64,000 bases of DNA from Lumnitzera littorea (taxonomy: Eukaryota > Streptophyta > Magnoliopsida > Myrtales > Combretaceae). Every line of letters begins with the position of its first letter. The first letter of the stretch is position 1. The notes beneath the pieces were generated by a model. It ran no database searches. It saw only the letters and a program-made list of their open reading frames with translations, and had not been told where the DNA came from. The position numbers were made by a program, and so were the translations under genes. Below are positions 51,336-63,850 of this stretch, piece after piece. The stretch is taken from assembly GCA_024138015.1 (NCBI GenBank), contig JAMXBB010000008.1, positions 47,964,446 to 48,028,445 of the forward strand, written 5' to 3'.

Positions 51336-52664
51336 TGTTATAAAGGAAGTGTACTCTATCAAGTTGTAGTAGTGGATTAAGTCCAAGTATTGATCTCTTA
51401 GGGACTTTGATTACTAATATTAACTAAGTCTTTATTATCTAACCTAGAATTTGAGTTTAGGAATTTAAAATATCTAATCTAATTACAACAATTACTAATT
51501 TAACAACTAATCAAGAATTATTCAAGAACTTAGCAAGAAAGCAATAAAGGTGTAAACTATTTCATGATTTAAAAAAACTGTATCTAGATCTTTACTTTCC
51601 TTAGACCTAACATGTAAATTCTATTAAAGATCATTTATTCTTGAATCTATCTTGATTGGAGGAATTCTCTACTAAAGTTAATCACTTTCTCTAGCTAATT
51701 AACCCTAATATTAAAATCACCTATTAAAATTACCAATTAAAATCTCTTCTCAATGGTATGAGTTAAGATTACATTATTGCATAATGAATTCTCTATGCTT
51801 TAATTCAAAATTATGGAAGGGAACTTGTAAATTATCTATAATCTTGTAACAACCCTAATCAACTATACATAGATTTAATTATATAAGAAATCTCTCGATT
51901 CTCTTATAAGAAATCAAATTTTAGATTATTACTTGTAAAAATAGTAACCTATATCATGAAGTTGAATCAAGAAAAAACTAAAGATTTAATTAAATCAAAT
52001 AATAATCATGTTAGTAGATCTAGGTTCCATAAGACGTAGATACTAAAGATCTATTCACTATACATCACAAAATAAAAATCTAAAATCAAAGTATAAAAAG
52101 AAGTAGAAGTAGAAATCATGAAATCCACAAAAAATTGGATCTTGAAGTCTGCTCTTCTCTTCGCTCTCTTGAATGTTCTTGACTTGAGAAACTCTAAAAA
52201 ATTCATGCCCAAAAAGTTTTCTCTCAAAAGAAACCCTAATAAGGCTTTATATAAGAAGTGATAAAAAAAAAAAAAATAGATTGGCTAGAAAAGACACGAC
52301 CAAGGATACGATTATGTCTTTTGGTCGTATTCTTGGTTATGATTCACAGTTGCATTTTAAAAAAAAAAAAAAATTGGAAATGACATGGCCGAGGTCATGG
52401 TCTTGTTATTTATCGTATACTAGGCTGTAATAGTTGAAAATAAGCTCAAATTCACTTGGAAACGACACAGTTATATCGTTTCGTTGTGTTAATCTTCAAA
52501 CCTTCATAACTTGCTTATTTTAACTCCGAATTGAGTGAAACTTGTTTCTATCTTCTCATTTTCTCATCTAAATCATTTCAAATCCTAGAAAATAAAATTT
52601 TACTTAATTAAGTATCATTATCTAAAAATAAACTTAAATATCAAGGGAAAATTATGAAAAATCA
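51336..52664 (-). mobile_element. LTR-like repeat with palindrome, copy 2
   Basis: Relative of 49802-50986 in the same orientation, more decayed. The palindrome region is still visible at about 52293-52340 (gacacgacc, ggatacgattatgtc, ttggtcgta). The boundaries are estimated from alignment by eye. Confidence 0.5.
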
Positions 52665-53400
52665 TCGAGATACTATATATCTAGTTAGGAACTCATCGAG
52701 ATACTATGAGTATTATTATGATGATGGAAGTGAATCTACTTAACCTAGTTGTGCTATTTTTTTTTTTTTTTTTATATTTGAAAATAAGACTTCGTGTTTG
52801 GTTCATGTTATTCTTGGGTCATTTGGAAGTCACTTGAGACTTCTCTTAGTCAAGTCCCTAGAATGTAGTATTGGTTATTGCATTTTAAGAAAGAATATCT
52901 AGGATAATTGGTTTTCTTTTCTTACAAAAGTAATATTACTGAATAAGAACTTGTTACTTCCTTATCTTTGGAATAAAGCAAATTTTTGAGGATTAAGTCT
53001 ATTTACATTAGTGTTGGTTTTAGATGTTAGGAAACATCCTTTGAATTTATTAATTGGAGAGTGTAAACGTTATTAGCAGATGTTGTGAAAGCTTATGGAG
53101 TGTTTTAAATAGGTTAGATTCTAGGATGCTTAAAGTGTTAATAGTCTATAAGGACATATGACAGGCTATAACATCTCAGGTTTTAGGGTATTATAGACCC
53201 CTAATCATATCGACTCGATTGATAAAGATGTTGACTTATACCATTATCTTGCCTACATAACCAGCTTTGTCCCATATAGTGGCACATCCATATTCTTTTG
53301 TCTCTTTTACTAGCCTTGATTGATACATGTTCTAATGCCAACAGCTAGCATGCAAGATGTTCTCTTTAGGTCTATTGAAACCGAGTGCTGAGTAGGCATA
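52665..53400. other. Repeat-like DNA, no gene
   Basis: Starts with a duplicated word catcgagatactat (52663 and 52694). A T run lies near 52751-52771. No domain found. Confidence 0.45.
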
Positions 53401-54130
53401 GTTAAGGATGGCTATTTTCTTTGCGAAGGGTATTTGTTTAAGAAGGGTTGACTTTATATCCTAGTTAGCTTGGTGAGAGAACTACTAGTTTGATAAGCCC
53501 ATGTTAGAGGCTTAGTAGGTCATTTTAGGAAAAAGAGTGCTTGTGAGCTCTTAAAGAGCATTTCTTTTGGCTAATCATCATGAAGTAATAAAAAGATGTA
53601 TTCTTTTAAGATAGCCAAGGGAAAGAAGGAGCCATGTAGGGAGTTTACAACCTTAGCCATTCCTAATTAGCCATGGACTGATCTAAGCTTGGACTTCATC
53701 TTCTAATTGTCTTTAGAGGCATAATTTCATCATGGCAGTTGAAGATCGATTAAGTAAAATGGCCAATTTCATTCCCTACCAAAAGACCATAGATGCTTTT
53801 TCTATTGCTAACTTCCTTTTGTAGGAGATCATACAGTTGTATAGAGTCCTCCACAACATTGTCTCAAATCAAGATTCGAAGTTCACAAGCTTCTTTTGGA
53901 AGACTTTATAGAGAAGACTCTAAGCCACCCCTAAATTAATGACCATACTAAGATCATCAACAAGAACTTAGGGCACTCTTCCGAGCTACAACCTATAAGA
54001 ATCTTACTAGTTAGGACTTGTGAATTACCTATTATTAAGTTTGACTAGAATAGTTCTTTACATAGTTCAACTAATAAATGATCATTTGAGATTGTTTATG
54101 GAATCAACCTGACCTTTCTTATAGGTATGT
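53400..54130 (+). pseudogene. Fragment of a gypsy integrase
   Basis: Broken plus-strand frames give GHFRKK, KGKKEPCREF, PWTDLSLDFIF and, in another frame, a stretch resembling DRLSKMANFIPY, followed by words matching integrase text such as KIINKNLGHSSEL. The order equals the integrase part of the relic at 43.4-44.1 kb, but the wording differs, so it is a separate copy. No RT or RNase H was seen upstream. Confidence 0.65.
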
Positions 54131-54189
54131 TCTCTTTTTCAACCACAAAGGATGAGAGTTCAGAAGGTATAGTATTGAGCCTAATTTTA

Positions 54190-54680
54190 AGTTTAACTTT
54201 CCTTAATTTGATTAGTATTAAATCGTAACTTATTTAATACTAACCCTCAACTAAGAATTAAGGAAAATCTGCTTTTTGTTTTAAATTTGAAAATCTTAGA
54301 GTTGTCACTAGATTGAAGTTAGGAAAGGGTTAGATTGGAGTTGATTGGGTGGACTGATTCCAACCATATCACTGGTTTGTAGGAAAATCTTTTTGAAAAA
54401 CTAAAGATTTTGGGTTTGGAGGCTAACATATTAAAATCTAAATGGTTATCATCTCAACCTTCCAAATTTAGAAACTATCACTAAAAATACCCTTTTATTT
54501 TGTTTTTATTTTATATTTTCCTATTTTTTTTGGGAAAATGATTTTTTTTTATTTGTTGGGGTTGCTCCATAGGTGCCTACATATTTACTAGTTGGAATTA
54601 GATTGCAGTAGTTCCTTTTAAAAAACTTTAGTGGGTTGAAGTTCTTATTCCTAAAATTGCTCAAATTTAAGTCGTTAGCC
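54190..54680 (+). repeat. Direct repeat, copy 1 (other copy at 63320-63850)
   Basis: Shared in order: tccttaatttgat, aactaagaattaaggaaaa, ttgaagttaggaaagggttagatt, gttgggt, aaactaaagatttt, aggtgcctac and tagtag/agttgg. It follows the integrase fragment and may be the start of its LTR. Confidence 0.6.
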
Positions 54681-56192
54681 ATTTATTTTTATCTTAGAAA
54701 ATTTCTAGGAAAAAAATTCAAAATTTATGTCTATATTTTGAAAAAAAAAATCCTAAATATGTTCTAATTTTGAAAAGATTCATTTATTATTTTTATTTTT
54801 TAAAAACCTAATAAAAAGGAGGAAATGAAAGTATTTTAGAATTTGTTTACTTATTTCTATATAAAAACATTTGAATAGAAAAATTAAAAATTAAGTGAAG
54901 AAAAGAAATTAATAACAACAATAATAAGAAAGGAAGGTAAGAAAAAGTGAATCAGGTTAAAGGCTTGTGTATGTAGGTCGGGTTTGGATTAGACTTGAAG
55001 CTCCATGAGTTGAATTGGGGTAGAAATAAGGGTATAGAGAAGAAGTAGTTGCATAGTGTTGTTTAAGGGAGATGGTGTTGGGTAAGGGGTCTACAAGGGT
55101 AGGGAAAACATTAGTGTAGGTGGTTCCACCAAAAGTGGCGGTGGTGGTGATGGTTGCAAGATGTACCCACGAAAGCCAAATTTTAATCTCTTGATCTAAT
55201 TAATCTATAAATGATTAAAGTAAAAGATTGGATGTTCATGAAATTAAAGAACACTATGAACTCCCAAATACTAACCTTTTAGTTTGATAATAACTGTAAA
55301 GAGAAAAAAAAAAAAAAGATAGAGAGAAGTTAAAGTCTATGGGTATGGATTTCTAAAGAGAGAAAGAATCGATTCAAGCTTGTATAGTGGATTTCAATTG
55401 TGCTTGATGCTGGGAAGTGAAGTTCGTGACCTTATTTATAAGTAGAAGCTCGAATTGAAGATGGAAGATGGTCAAATGCCACAAAGTCAAGCTTGAGTGC
55501 ATGTAGATTTGACCATCTTGAATGTGTGATTTGAATGGAAATTAGGTTCAATTGGCAATTAAAACATGTTAAAAGGAGCTCATTCTTGCCAATTGAGATG
55601 ATTAGAAGCTTCACTTATTGATGAGTAGCTTAAATCAAGCTTGGTCAGCATGAGTATTTTAAAGGTTTTTTTTTTCTAATTTTTGAAGCTCTTTTTGACC
55701 ACACAAATGAATGAATTTAGCTAAGTTTTGGGGATTAATGTGGAGTGCTCCATGTATTCTTCATCATTTCACCATGAAATTGGTGAGCTTACAAACTAGG
55801 GTAAAAATGGCAAAAAATGAGCTAGCTTAGGAAGGAAAGTTTAGTAGAGAAAGGGAAGCGATGAAAGCTTGAAGACAAAGGAGGTCATGTGCATCGCAAG
55901 AGATCTTGTGCCTTTAAGAGCACTGGGTTGCACATGTCAATTTTGAAAATAAAGGGCATAAAGCTCCCAACCTAGGATTCTAACTTATGACCAATTTCTC
56001 ATGTGTAGATGCCTTTGCTAACTAAGCTGGTCTTTTTTCTTTGTAAATAATGTAATCAAAATATATCTAACAACTTACTACTTAGACCATTTTTCAAATG
56101 ATAAACCTAATTGAGATCCAATTAAATTGGTCCTAAGAAAACCATGAAGATGTAATAATATTTAAGAATAAGTCTAGTACACATACATTAAA
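54681..56192. other. Intergenic DNA, no gene
   Basis: AT-rich. A gtggcggtggtggtgatggt stretch near 55135-55154 is low-complexity. No domain or terminal repeat recognised. Confidence 0.55.
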
Positions 56193-56201
56193 AATATTAA
56201 T

Positions 56202-56467
56202 GGGGAAAATGCAAAACCCTCTCTTAAACTTAGACTTAGATATGGATTGACCCTTTGAACTTTCAAAGTGAGGTTAGGGGCTATTTATGTACCAAAATCA
56301 ATGTTTATGGGGTGTTTACATACAAAAATTAAAGTTTAAGCGTTGTAAGGGTTGTTTTGCCAATTTATAAAAGTTTAAGAAGTTAAAAACCTCACTTTGA
56401 AAGTTTAAGGAGTCAATTCACACCTAAGTCAAAGTTTTGGGGGGGGGGGGGGGTTTACAATTTCCCC
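56202..56467. mobile_element. 266-bp Mutator-type MITE with intact 9-bp target duplication
   Basis: Long inverted repeats of about 85 bases run inwards from ggggaaaatgcaaaaccc at the left and its diverged mirror at the right, meeting at aacctcactttgaaagttt against aaactttcaaagtgaggtt-type words. Outside lies the perfect 9-base duplication aatattaat at 56193-56201 and 56468-56476. Long TIRs starting with G and a 9-bp TSD are Mutator features. The right TIR carries a 15-G run (56439-56453) where the left has only a few C. No coding capacity. Confidence 0.85.
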
Positions 56468-56476
56468 AATATTAAT

Positions 56477-57840
56477 TTCAAACCAATTTAACTATTTTTC
56501 AAGCTCCTAGTTCTTTATTAGTTTGGTTAATTCAATATTGATTTTCTCATAAATTGACCAACTTAAATATGATCTATTAATATAAAAAATTGGGGTAAGA
56601 TGTAACTCACACACTTTGCTTGAAGATATATTGTAAAATCGAAAGAAATTAGGCTATGGAGGGTACCAAGGCGACTCCAGTGCAACTACTCCGATGCCTA
56701 AGTTAAAGTGCTTTAGAGAAAAGAGGAAAAGATTAAGAAGCATTCAAGTGTTTAGAAGAACTTATCGCTTATGCTTCAATCTCCTTTTATAGCCATAAGT
56801 CAATTTGAATTTGGTAACTGCTGCCTCCAAAACTTAGCACATATACTTAATTTGAACGTAGGACCACTTCCCAATTTTGGGGATGTAGTTGATGTCATAA
56901 CAGCTAGGGGTGGTTACTTAGAGAAAGGGGCTAAGCGTTTGTGCCTAATGTTAGAATTTGAACCCTTTGGAGTTGACTTATTCAAAGTTTGATCTAAGTG
57001 TAGTTATTTTGAGCTAAGGGAGTTCATCCCGATCTACTCTAGTCTAGTTGTTCTACCTAAAGGCATTTAGGTGATTGATCCTCCTAACCTGGCTTAAATA
57101 CTTTGTGAAATTTTAAGAGTTCAGGAATAGTGAAGGGAAAGGATGTGGTCATGGAGTAGGTTAGACATAGTCCTAATTAGGTTAGATGCTGTCTTTAAGG
57201 AAAAACCTCTATTGACATTTGCCCTTCAACTCCTCTTGATGAATACATCAAGGGGAGTAATCTTGCTTGTTAGTTGAAATTTTTTATTACATTCTCTCTG
57301 TAGCAGGGGTAGCTTTAGACTATTATGTTGGCATTTAAATCTAAATTGCAGGTTTTGATTCCAACCTTAACCATGGTGGTAATGTGTTATCCTTGGAGTA
57401 TTGACTTGTCTTTTTCTTAGCTTGTTGGGGAAGTTTTTCATTTGTCAGACATAATGCTTCATCTCTCACTATTGGGATCTGTGTAGTTGTGTCAAAACCC
57501 ATGCATACCCTTTAGGAAGTATAGCTTCCATTGGGTTTAATTTAAATAGTGTGTGGCCAATCAATGGACCACATTAGATGGTAACCGCAGGATGTATGGA
57601 TCCCTAAAAATCTACTACCACATTTACTTCTTATATTCCAAATTTCATGCTTTTTGTTTTCCTTCTTCCTTCTTCCTTCTTCCTCTTATAAGCTTTTATA
57701 TCATCTGCTTAACTCCTTCCTCTAACTTTCTCTTTTCCTTAGTCTACACATCACACATTTTCCCTTTGTTCTTTGTTCTCGTCAATTGTGTTTGCTAAGG
57801 TACGCTATGTTTACAACCGAATCTGATGACTCTACTTATG
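56477..57840. other. Repeat-like DNA, no gene recognised
   Basis: A 73-codon open frame at 56771-56992 has no recognised domain. A cttcttcct repeat lies at about 57660-57690. Confidence 0.45.
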
Positions 57841-60150
57841 CTTAGCAATGGAACCAAGAGCTATCTACGGCACATCGAGTAGGTGATTCCCCTCCTCATG
57901 AAGAACCCCTTTAGCATGATGGATCCCAATGTTGTTGATTGCACTTGGGATTTATCAAGGTTGACTAGATTGGCTAGAATTTGCGTTCTCAAGTCATGGA
58001 AGTTTAGGAGACTTCCATATAATGATTACCTACTAGATAATGCTGAAATGGCATTGCAAGGATAGTGATTGACCAAGAGTTCAACACCTTAAGGCTTAGT
58101 TTTTGTGGTGTCCCCTGAGCTTAGATGAATGAGAGGCCTCAACCGTATAAACGAATTACTGTGCTTGGAGACTAAGAATTTTTTCTTTTTGAAAATTATT
58201 TCATAGACGATTTAAGATTACCTTTTTCTATATTCCAAAGGTTTTTAGTGGCTTTTGAAAAGTATTTCAAGCCACTAAAGGCTTTTACATACCATCGTTT
58301 ATGCCCCTCCATGCTTACCTTGAACTCTTACAAGCTTTTAGTGGCTTTTGAATGTATTTGCGAAGATTTGGAGGTTAAGGCTATAATTAACCTATTTAGA
58401 TATTTTTTTCACATTAAAAAAGAAAGAGGGCTATTTTTACATATGCACCTAACCTCGTAGGAAGTTTTTGGTAAGGTTAGAATATTCGATTCATGATTGG
58501 AAACAGAAGTGGGTTGTTATTAGGTCGGTTACTTGATTAGATTTTCCTACTGTTCGAAGTTAGCCGATTGCCTGATATTAAGCAATTACTCCCAAATGAC
58601 CAAAAGGCCCATGACACGATCATGGAAGCTTACAACAAGAGATATTTCCTTTAGGATGTGAACACCATAATTTCCAAATATTTTAGTAGCGCTCTAATCT
58701 TCTTAAGAGACGTAGCTCGAGTTAATGAAGGTACTAGCAGTACATTTGATGGAAATGTTGAGGGCACAAGCGAAGGTATTGTCATTGAGCAAGGTATAGG
58801 CTTTGTGATCTTGCCATGTTGAGAGGGCTTGTATGAGGAGGGACCTCCGTGTCTACTTCGAAAGTTGTATGGTCTTCCTTACCCATGCTCGGTACTATGT
58901 TTGTAAGTTTTTTTATTTAAGTTTTATTTTCCTCCAATCTAGTTCTTTGTATGTTCTATTGCAGACATATTACTTAAAGATTATAGCTCAAAAGATCTAT
59001 TTTCCAAGCTAAAACCTAGTAGGTCAAAAGGGAAATAGGATCTAAAAGAAAAACTCTGTCAATCAAGTTCTAGCTAAGCTACCATCCAAGCTTCAGGCTA
59101 AAGCACCGCCTAAAGCTCGATGAAGCCAGTAGCAAAGTTTACCATCTCTCAAGCCTCAAAGGAAAAGGAAAGTTAGTAAGCTGAGGACCCATAGTAAGGT
59201 AAGGTCACCATAAAAAGGAAGGTCACCGAGGTCACTGAACCAAGGAAGTGACCTAATATGCATGAATGTCCTCCATTAGAGAGGGATCTAAAGAAGGGAA
59301 AAACCCCTAGAAATGACAAGTCAAGGGGCAACTTTGAGAATCCCAATGAAGGAAGAGAATCCCCTTTCAGAATTCTAAGCTCAACTACTCTACCTTAGGG
59401 ATAAAATATTGAGATGCTGTAATTTTTCCCATTCTGGAGCATTAGTGCTGCTAAACATGCCTTAGGAATGGTTAGGTAGAATTAGAGTTGATATGGGGAA
59501 TTCGCTTTCCCATTGATGTTTAGCCTTTAACCAGCATAGTTAAGCTTTGCTAGAACTCTGGATCTGACAGCTTGCTATGCTTAGTTGCCTTTAGCTGTTA
59601 TGATGTAAGTCTTTTTCGACCTTGTAAATTTGGGCTCATTAAACTTATTGATGGATTCTAACTCTTCCTTAACCTCGCAGAAATCTCAATGACTGATGAT
59701 GAGCGTGGAGGCTCTTACTGAGGAGAAAAATGCCATAAGTTCCCTATTCTGATCTACCTTTGGTTTTCTCTTAATTCCTTTAAACTAACAGCTCCCCCTC
59801 TTTTTTCCTCTAGATTACTAAAGAAGCTAAAAATCAAGATGCGAGTATAGATGTTGAAAAGAAGAATCTTTAGGAAAAGTGGGGCACCAAGAAAGCCAAA
59901 TTAGAGGAGGAGAAGGTAAAGGTTGAGAAGGAGCTTAAGGCCCAGAAGGAGAGAGCTGAGAAAGAAGCTTAAGTTAGGGAAGAGAAGGAGGCAACTTTTG
60001 TAGAAGAGCACAAGAAGAGCTCTTAACTCATGATCAACCTCTAAGGGATGCAAAAAGAGATTGAATCCCTTAAGACGAAACATAGTGAGGAGGTCATTCA
60101 CTTATCAAGCTCCTATGAGGAGTTAAAGATAAAGATTGGCCAATTTTGAG
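57841..60150 (+). pseudogene. Decayed 'putative gypsy-type transposon' coiled-coil protein
   Basis: Broken plus-strand frames. Near 58340 the frame gives LVAFECICEDLEVKAIINLF followed by RYFFHIKKERG, which resembles the conserved middle of the plant putative gypsy-type transposon proteins (LxAFxxxCxxLxxxPxxxLFRxFFxxxK). From about 59860 to 60130 comes a Lys/Glu-rich coiled coil (KAKLEEEKVKVEKELKAQKE, then KEIESLKTKHSEEV). Several in-frame stops show it is dead. The family assignment is from memory of the pattern. Confidence 0.45.
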
Positions 60151-61089
60151 AGGGAACAGAGTTTCATGGGGGTTCGGGTTATGCATGTGCTTGACATTGA
60201 TTGATCACTGTGCAAAATACTATTAAATGTTATAAATTGAAGGTTTGGTTATATAATTAACTATAGCATGATTTGAATGGTCTACTGATATTGATTGATC
60301 ATCCAATAATTTGACTTAATTATATTTGGCTTATCTTAAATTAAAAGGATCATGCATCAACCATGCATTGCATTATTTGTTCCGGCCGTCACTACACACG
60401 GAGGTAAAGAGAGGCCATGTGGGGGTTGTTTATATACATTGAATTAAAGTTTTTAGTACAGTGCACTCGTACAACATGACCTTACCCTAACCAAGAGGCT
60501 TACTAGGCACTGGAGACGCCGATCGTATGACTGAAGGTTGAGTCTAGAGACCTCCGCTGTAGAGTGTGAGTGTAGACTGCAAGGGCCACCACATCGCTAG
60601 ACTTGGGATTTTGGTGTACTATCAGATTTCTTAGATATGGAAATGTATTTCGGGAAATACAAAATTTAAATTTATGTTTGAAAACCTAGGTGTTAGAGCT
60701 CAATTGTGATTGGTGCTAATATATCTCCAACACTTACCTCGAAGGGCGTTAAAATTTGATGTTATATGCAGCACTAGTCAACTGCATATATTGTTTGGCA
60801 TACTGTGTGTACATGCATTCATATGGTTGTAATAATTTGTTTGATAATCTGTTTGCCAGTATAGTATGAGGGATAACTCACTAAACTCTTGTAGCTTCCT
60901 CTTTAATAGTTTTTCTCTTATAGGTGCTAGATAATTGGGCATGGGTTAAGAGTCGAGCATTGAGTGCAAGTATTAAGATATTGTAGAGGTTAGAATTAAA
61001 GAAAGATTGTATTGCTCATTTGAGACTTTAAATGTAACTACCACTTATATATTTAGATTTTGGAACTTCAATAAGTTTGAATTTTTTTT
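60151..61089 (+). repeat. LTR-like sequence, plus orientation
   Basis: No gene. It has a layout typical of gypsy LTRs: a cgtatgactg/gagac block, then aactcactaaactcttgtagc followed by ataggtgctag near 60923, leading into the repeat at 61090. No second full copy in the window. Confidence 0.35.
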
Positions 61090-61345
61090 AGTCAATACTA
61101 CTTGATCTTATCATTTGGTAGGGGATATCGATTCTTTACAATTCTGAGGAACTATGGAATATTGGATATTTATAGTTACTTATATTTTATAATATGTTAA
61201 TTAATTAATAATTTAGAACCCTAGTGATAAATTATTTAGAGTTTTGCAATCTTTGACTTGTAAGGCAATTTTCATTTCATGGGTGTACACATGATATGAA
61301 AATTTTAGACAATCTTACTAAGCTCTCTTTAGGGTCCTGATAGTA
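61090..61345 (+). repeat. Direct repeat, copy 2 (other copy at 35381-35620)
   Basis: See the shared landmarks for 35381-35620. It is likewise followed at once by sequence related to a minus-oriented LTR. Confidence 0.6.
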
Positions 61346-63315
61346 ACAAGACAATATTCAATCACATACGTTGCATACACATAGGTAAGTAACTTACAAT
61401 CACAAACGAGATACATAATAAGGCCTCTAAGTATTCTTAAATAATACTTCAAATTGCAGTAAAACATTAATCCCACTTACTTGGACATGCAACGCTTGAT
61501 AAACTTGCATGTCTGTCTCATTCACTTCAGTTCACCCTTAAATATTGAATATAATGGCTTTAGTTTTTCTAAATATGAAGTAAATGAGTTCATTTTTATA
61601 ACTTGAGGGTGATTGTGACTTATCATAAGTAAGTTGAGTAAGCTTTTTATTGAATTTTAGCTTGTTATTGAAGTTTTTGAACAAGGTTTTGAAGGCTGGC
61701 GTATACTAAGTTATGGTCTAGAAGCCTTTTGATGAAGTCTCTAATGCAAGTGTCCTTAAACTAATAACCCTCTGACCAAATCTCTAATCTTACTCCAATT
61801 CAACTTCTTGCTCTAACCAACCTTATGAACATGTTTCCAAAGTTATTTCATCGAAGTCTTCCATAGCAACCAATCCTTTGGTCAAGTCTCTGAAACCATT
61901 TCAACTACATTTCCTTCACCAAATAACTTCCTAAACAAGACTTCGACATGGTTATACTTAAGATCCTTTCACTAGCCAACCTTCTGATCAAATATCTAAA
62001 CCAAGGATCTAAGTCATTCTTTTATCATAGTAACCTTCTGAAGAACTCTTTGGACATAATCAATTTGCAAGTTTACTCAAAGCAACCCGCTCTAGTCATC
62101 ATATTTCAGTTTGTAAGTATGCTAAAACATGATCATATAACAACTTCATCATACTAAATGACACTATATTATTAAAACATCCAATTTCGCATATTTTCAT
62201 GTTAATGCTTTAAGCCCTTAATTGGCAACTTGTGTGTAGTCCCCGCTTAACTCAATCCACTCAACATTAGATTATTCTCTACAGCAACATATAGCACAAA
62301 TAAACTCTAGAACTGGTGCAAGTTGTCTTCCCTAAGGTTAATTACACAAAATCTCCAGAAAATGACTTTTTTTTTTTTATCAATTTAAAAGTTTCAAAAT
62401 TCCTAAAAAAATCACAGAAAATGTTTTTATCTAAAAAATTTTCACGTAATTCTTACATCTATAATATAAGGATATTTCAGAAAAAGTTTGGTTTCCAAAC
62501 TACACTAATAAGGTCATTTAAAATAACATCGAAAATTACTTGGTTTTAAGGATTTCTTAAGGAGGTCATGTATCCACTTAAAAATTTTGCAAAGTGGTAT
62601 TTTTCTCAAATACTACATGAAAAATATTCTAAAATAATTTGTCTTCATAATTTTTGGAGTTAATTTAGTACTTTTAAAAAATAGGATAAAATAAGGTTAA
62701 TTTTTAAACTCACCAAAAACTTACTGTTTGGCCACCATCTTCCACCACCTTGTTGTCGGCTCAATTGGGCGCTATTACCACTGCCAACCTGTAAGGGTAG
62801 TTCACTCTTAGATTGCCTTTAGACCCACGCTCCATGATCTTTCTTGATTTGCATAGTTTTTCTTTCTATTTTTCCTAGAATTTTTTTCCCATTTTCTTCC
62901 TTCCTCTTGATTTTGCCCAGATCCCTCATTCATCTAAGAAGCTCCAAAGAGTACATGGTGATAATTTCCAAGTTATGTAGTGCCTAAATGAGAATTTTTC
63001 TCTCTCTTCAAGGGTTATATACTCTTTAATTCATACTAGATTAGTGTCCTAAACTAGCCTAATCAACTAATAGTTGTCCCTTGAATGTGTCATACCCTAA
63101 AGCTAGTAGGTTTAGTTGGTTTGATGACTTTTTACAAATTTTGATTATTTTTCTTATTAATTTTTAGCTAACGACATGTATTTTCGGGTATATATTTATG
63201 TATAATAATTAGATTCAAAGTACGCGTACCATTTTTATATATTATTTTATGTCCTTTTATAATGTTATAGTGCAATTAATTTATCTCTAGAGTTTGTGTC
63301 AATTCTGATTTTTTG
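61346..63315 (-). mobile_element. LTR copy C, partial relative of copies A and B
   Basis: The part 62520-63310 follows 37640-38460 in the same orientation: cttggtttt.ggatttcttaagga, a catgaaaa stretch, tttttggag, a ccaccatc-rich block, and the final ttatctctagagtttgtgtcaattct against ttatctctataatttcaataatt. The part 61346-62500 does not clearly match and contains a worn tandem repeat. Confidence 0.5.
61715..62060. repeat. Worn tandem repeat, unit about 52 bp, about seven units
   Basis: Units begin near 61720, 61767, 61817, 61869, 61921, 61978 and 62032. Each contains a version of aaccttctgatcaaatctctaa, such as aaccctctgaccaaatctcta, caatcctttggtcaagtctctg, aaccttctgatcaaatatctaa and aaccttctgaagaactctttgg. 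Confidence 0.55.
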
Positions 63316-63319
63316 ATTC

Positions 63320-63850
63320 CTTATTTTCCTTAACTTGATCTATATTAAACCCTATAACCATTTAATAAGGACCTTTGACTAAGAATTAAGAAAAATAGGT
63401 TTTTTCTTTTATAAAGAAATTGAAGTTGCCACCCGACTGAGGTAAGGAAAAGGGTTAGATTAAAACTAGTTGGGTTGATTGATTTTAACTTAGCCACTAG
63501 ACCGTCTGAAAACCAATTATGAAAATGGTCTTTTTAAAACTAGAGATTTAGATTCAAAGCCTAACTTATTAAACCCTAATTGGTACCACTTTTAACCTTT
63601 TGAATTTAGTTTTGTATTTCAAAATACCCATTTGAACAACAATCTTGTATTCATAAATAAAGAAAATTAAATTTTTTTACAAAAAAAAAAAAGATTTACA
63701 AAGGGAAGATAAAAAATTTCTCTATTTTAAGTCACCCTTATAGGTGCCTACGTTCCATCTAGTAGAGATCAAACTTTTCGTAGTTCGTTCTTTGTAAATA
63801 TTTAATTTATTGATTTCTTTTATTTGTTAAAGATGGTCAAGTTTACGTTT
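63320..63850 (+). repeat. Direct repeat, copy 2 (other copy at 54190-54680)
   Basis: Same landmark order as 54190-54680. The remaining bases to the window end are AT-rich with no gene. Confidence 0.6.
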
